Assembly (NCBI GenBank): GCA_900767465.1
Contig: CAAGAW010000009.1
Span: forward strand, 1-64,000
Direction of reading: 5' to 3'
DNA length: 64,000 bases
From: Clostridia bacterium
Lineage (GTDB): Bacteria; Bacillota; Clostridia; Christensenellales; Pumilibacteraceae
In this document: positions 61,548-64,000 of the stretch, one piece after another
How the letters are laid out: each line of letters opens with the position of its first letter
Numbering within the stretch: position 1 is the stretch's first letter
Translations under genes and position numbers: made by a program
Notes under the pieces: model-generated
Told to the model about the DNA's origin: nothing
Databases searched by the model: none
The model's input: only the letters and a program-made list of their open reading frames with translations

Positions 61548-61559
61548 TACAGGGGGAAG

Positions 61560-63689
61560 ATGACTATGAGAAAGAAAACGTTAATTATATTTCTCGCGGC
61601 GGTTCTGACGACTGCGTTGTTACTCGTAGGTTGCGGCAACAACGTTAAGCTCGTCGATTTTCCTGCGACACAAACGGTCGAAGCTCAAAAGCTGGGCGAT
61701 ATATACGAACTGCGGCGCACGGTTGCCGACAAGAACGGTAATTCGTACGATTTGGATGCCGACGTAATAGTCGCGGGTGGGGGTAGTGTTAACGTAGTCG
61801 CGGCAAAGTTCGAGCTTACGGACCCGAGCGGATACGTAATAACCTACACCGCCGATACGGGGAAAAATAAGATTACTTCCGTCGTTACGGTCCCCGTGTA
61901 CGACGGCGACGACCCCGTAATCGTAATCGACAAGCCGAAAGACGGTATTAAAGGCAAAGCGTATACGCTTCCCGAGATAACGTTCAAGGATTATTCGCAA
62001 ATCGGCGAAAAGACGGTCGGTCTTTATAAGGTCGACGGTGATACGCTTACGGAAATTTCACTTACCGAAGCGGACGGGAAATACACGTTTACTCCCGACG
62101 CCGTCGGCTATTACCGTATAAGAGCGTATGCAAAGGATATTGCGGGCAACGAGAGCACGCGGACGGCGGACTTTACCGTAGATACGCTTCTTGCGGGCGA
62201 AGTGTTTAATCCCGCATCGCTTAATGCGCGCAATCAGCTCAGAAGCAGCAGCGACCCGTCCACGGAATACAAGTTCGTTTCCGCAGACGAGAACAACGAC
62301 GCGACTTACGGCGGAGATTATTGGCTAGTCAAGCCCAATGCGAGCGGTTGGCAGAATACGTATTTAACTCCCAGACTCGGCATTTCGGAATATGACGGGT
62401 ACGACGTTATCGCTATGTGGATATATGCGGAGTCGGCGCGCGCTTCCGCAAGTATAAACAATTTCGTAATACTCGGCGACGTCGAGTTGAATCAGGGAAC
62501 TGTCAACAGCGGAACTATGAAAAGCAACGAGTGGACGCTTGTCGAGATTCCGATAGATAAATTCACAGAAAAAATAGAAAGTCAGATGTTGTTTGCCGTT
62601 TCCTATTCCGACGACGTAATTTACGGCGTTCGCGTGGGTGAAATCACGGCAAAAAATACGAATTACAGGAAAGGCGACGTTTTCAATCCCGCCGCCGATG
62701 ACGTGGGCACGCGCATAAGCACGTCGGGAGCGACGTTTACCGATACGCAGAAAACGGTTGTGCCGTCAGACGAAAACAGCGACGCGGTTTACGGCGGCGC
62801 ATACGTTCAGTACACGGTTTCGGGCAAGGCGACGGATTGGGGCAACGTGTCTGTAAAACCCGTATTTACGCGCGAGCAATACGCCGAGTTCGATTACGTT
62901 TCGGCGTGGATTTATCTCGGTCAAAAAGCGGGCTCCGACGGCGGGGCGGTTATGCTTGTATCGGGAAACGTAATGCTGCACAGGCGTTACGTTAAAACGG
63001 GAGCGTGGACTAAAATCACTCTTATAAAACTGTACGACGGTATGACGGGCACGTATGCCGATAACGTTTTCTGCCGGAACGTTACGTTCGGAAACGACAC
63101 CACCGCATCCACATTCGATTTCGGTAAATTTTTCAGCGCGAAATGGGCGGGATATTGCGACTTTATCCGAATAGGAGAAATCAAAGCGGGTAAGTTTGAC
63201 GGCGAGAATAAAAATACGACTGCGTTTTTCGACCCCGCGGCGGCAAACGTTTCGGACAATTTCCACGGTGCGGGTACCGTTAATACCGACGGCGTGGAAA
63301 ATCCCGATTCGGGCGGCGCATATAACGGCGCGTGCGTTTCTTGGAGTCCGAAAGCGAGCGGTTGGCAGAACCTGTATATTACGCCTACGTCGGGTGATTG
63401 GGAAAGTCTTTCGCTCTGTCAGCAGATTAAAATATGGGTATACGTAAAAACGGCGTCGGGTACGAAAACGGATTTCGAACTGATTATGCTCAATAATGCG
63501 TCGGCAAGGCAGAAGATTACAACCGATACCTGGGTAGAGCTTACGCTGGATATAGGCTTGTATATCGATTATATAAAGAGCAAGCCTGTTGCGAGCGCAA
63601 GTTCGGGAAATCCCAATTTTATGACGCATAACGCTTGGGGCGGCGCAACCGTCTATATCGGCACGGCAACCGCCGTAAATTACGTGTAA
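61560..63689 (+). CDS. large repeat lipoprotein, cassette B
   Basis: 709 residues, lipobox LVGC (Cys25). Two Ig-like domains (about 30-215) then three carbohydrate-binding-like sandwiches opening with FNPAS/FNPAA/FDPAA (near 218, 377, 558), each with a YGGxY or SGGAY strand. It corresponds to the 1297-residue protein of cassette A with fewer and less similar repeats. A second ATG at 61566 has a better distance to the GGGGG site (61552-61556) and may be the true start. Confidence 0.8.
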   Translation: MTMRKKTLIIFLAAVLTTALLLVGCGNNVKLVDFPATQTVEAQKLGDIYELRRTVADKNGNSYDLDADVIVAGGGSVNVVAAKFELTDPSGYVITYTADTGKNKITSVVTVPVYDGDDPVIVIDKPKDGIKGKAYTLPEITFKDYSQIGEKTVGLYKVDGDTLTEISLTEADGKYTFTPDAVGYYRIRAYAKDIAGNESTRTADFTVDTLLAGEVFNPASLNARNQLRSSSDPSTEYKFVSADENNDATYGGDYWLVKPNASGWQNTYLTPRLGISEYDGYDVIAMWIYAESARASASINNFVILGDVELNQGTVNSGTMKSNEWTLVEIPIDKFTEKIESQMLFAVSYSDDVIYGVRVGEITAKNTNYRKGDVFNPAADDVGTRISTSGATFTDTQKTVVPSDENSDAVYGGAYVQYTVSGKATDWGNVSVKPVFTREQYAEFDYVSAWIYLGQKAGSDGGAVMLVSGNVMLHRRYVKTGAWTKITLIKLYDGMTGTYADNVFCRNVTFGNDTTASTFDFGKFFSAKWAGYCDFIRIGEIKAGKFDGENKNTTAFFDPAAANVSDNFHGAGTVNTDGVENPDSGGAYNGACVSWSPKASGWQNLYITPTSGDWESLSLCQQIKIWVYVKTASGTKTDFELIMLNNASARQKITTDTWVELTLDIGLYIDYIKSKPVASASSGNPNFMTHNAWGGATVYIGTATAVNYV

Positions 63690-63712
63690 AATTCCGGAGG
63701 ATAAAAATCTGT

Positions 63713-64000
63713 ATGAAATTCAAGTATTTGGGAACGGCAGCCGCCGAGGGCTTTCCCGCCGTATTCTGCAACTGCGAATACTGTAACGCGGCTCGCCGAA
63801 AAGGCGGCAAGAATATCCGCACGCGTTCGCAGGCGATAATAGACGACGACTTACTTATCGACTTTCCGTCCGATACGTATGCGCACGCTTTATATAACGG
63901 ACTGAATCTGGGCAAGATAAAGCACTTGCTTGTAACCCATTCGCATATGGACCATTTCGTTCCGCAGGAGTTCGAGCTTCGCGGCATCTGCTTTGCGCAC
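63713..64000 (+). CDS. metallo-beta-lactamase-fold hydrolase, 5' part only
   Basis: The first 96 residues of a gene cut by the window edge. Strong RBS (CCGGAGG) and ATG at 63713, 23 bases after the previous stop, so it belongs to cassette B. It opens MKFKYLGTAAAEG with a CNCEYC cysteine group and continues to LLVTHSHMDHF, the HxHxDH metal motif. The N-terminal cysteines and overall look recall PhnP-like phosphodiesterases. Function within a sugar operon unclear. Confidence 0.8.
   Translation, partial: MKFKYLGTAAAEGFPAVFCNCEYCNAARRKGGKNIRTRSQAIIDDDLLIDFPSDTYAHALYNGLNLGKIKHLLVTHSHMDHFVPQEFELRGICFAH

Noticed and set aside
1..64000. CRISPR arrays, tRNA or rRNA genes, prophage
   Set aside because: No regularly spaced repeats, cloverleaf-like or rRNA-like sequence, or phage structural genes were recognised on either strand.

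Overview
The window reads as a chromosome segment from an anaerobic member of the Bacillota (Clostridia-like), probably an uncultured gut lineage. The evidence is: lipoprotein signals throughout, Shine-Dalgarno sites of the GGAGG type, sigma-A promoters with 17-base spacers, an RNase J gene, a trmR-trhP pair, a MsmX-type sugar-transport ATPase, and LacI, DeoR, AraC and Xre regulators. No rRNA, tRNA, CRISPR array or prophage was seen. The taxonomic guess is inference; no marker gene fixes it.

Layout. 1-633: scars, namely an IS3-family transposase tail on the minus strand and a lipoprotein relic with an in-frame stop. 630-15838: a sugar-uptake operon with a 1594-residue Ig-repeat lipoprotein, an InlB-repeat/solute-binding fusion, a GH97 glycosidase, a second solute-binding protein, two permeases, an unusually long ATPase and a LacI regulator. 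15926-21901: a DeoR regulator divergent from a glycerol-phosphate-type operon (HAD phosphatase, GlpA-like and GlpB-like flavoproteins, DUF1667 protein, NagD-like phosphatase). 21926-26009: a GH109-like oxidoreductase-fold protein, a small zinc-ribbon protein, a beta-propeller hydrolase, an SGNH acetylesterase-like protein and a possible structured RNA. 26031-43221: cassette A, an AraC regulator divergent from permease-permease-binding protein-GH123-two lipoproteins, followed by a cytoplasmic GH123-like enzyme and a GH36 alpha-galactosidase. 43444-51651: two small Xre regulatory modules, each divergent from a membrane protein of unknown function, flanking housekeeping genes (nucleotidyltransferase, RNase J, trmR, trhP). 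51769-53056: a second GH109-like gene, about 85% identical to the first. 53373-63689: cassette B, a paralogue of cassette A with the same gene order; a truncated metallo-beta-lactamase-fold gene runs off the right edge.

How it fits together. Lipoproteins with Ig-like and carbohydrate-binding-like repeats and surface GH97/GH123 enzymes would capture and trim a glycan outside. Three ABC permease pairs, with one ATPase gene in the window that may be shared, would import oligosaccharides. Cytoplasmic GH123, GH36, GH109-like, acetylesterase-like and propeller enzymes would finish degradation. The enzyme families (GH123, GH109-like, GH36, GH97, acetylesterase) suggest glycans containing galactose and N-acetylgalactosamine, as in mucin-type host glycans. 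That substrate is inferred from family membership only.
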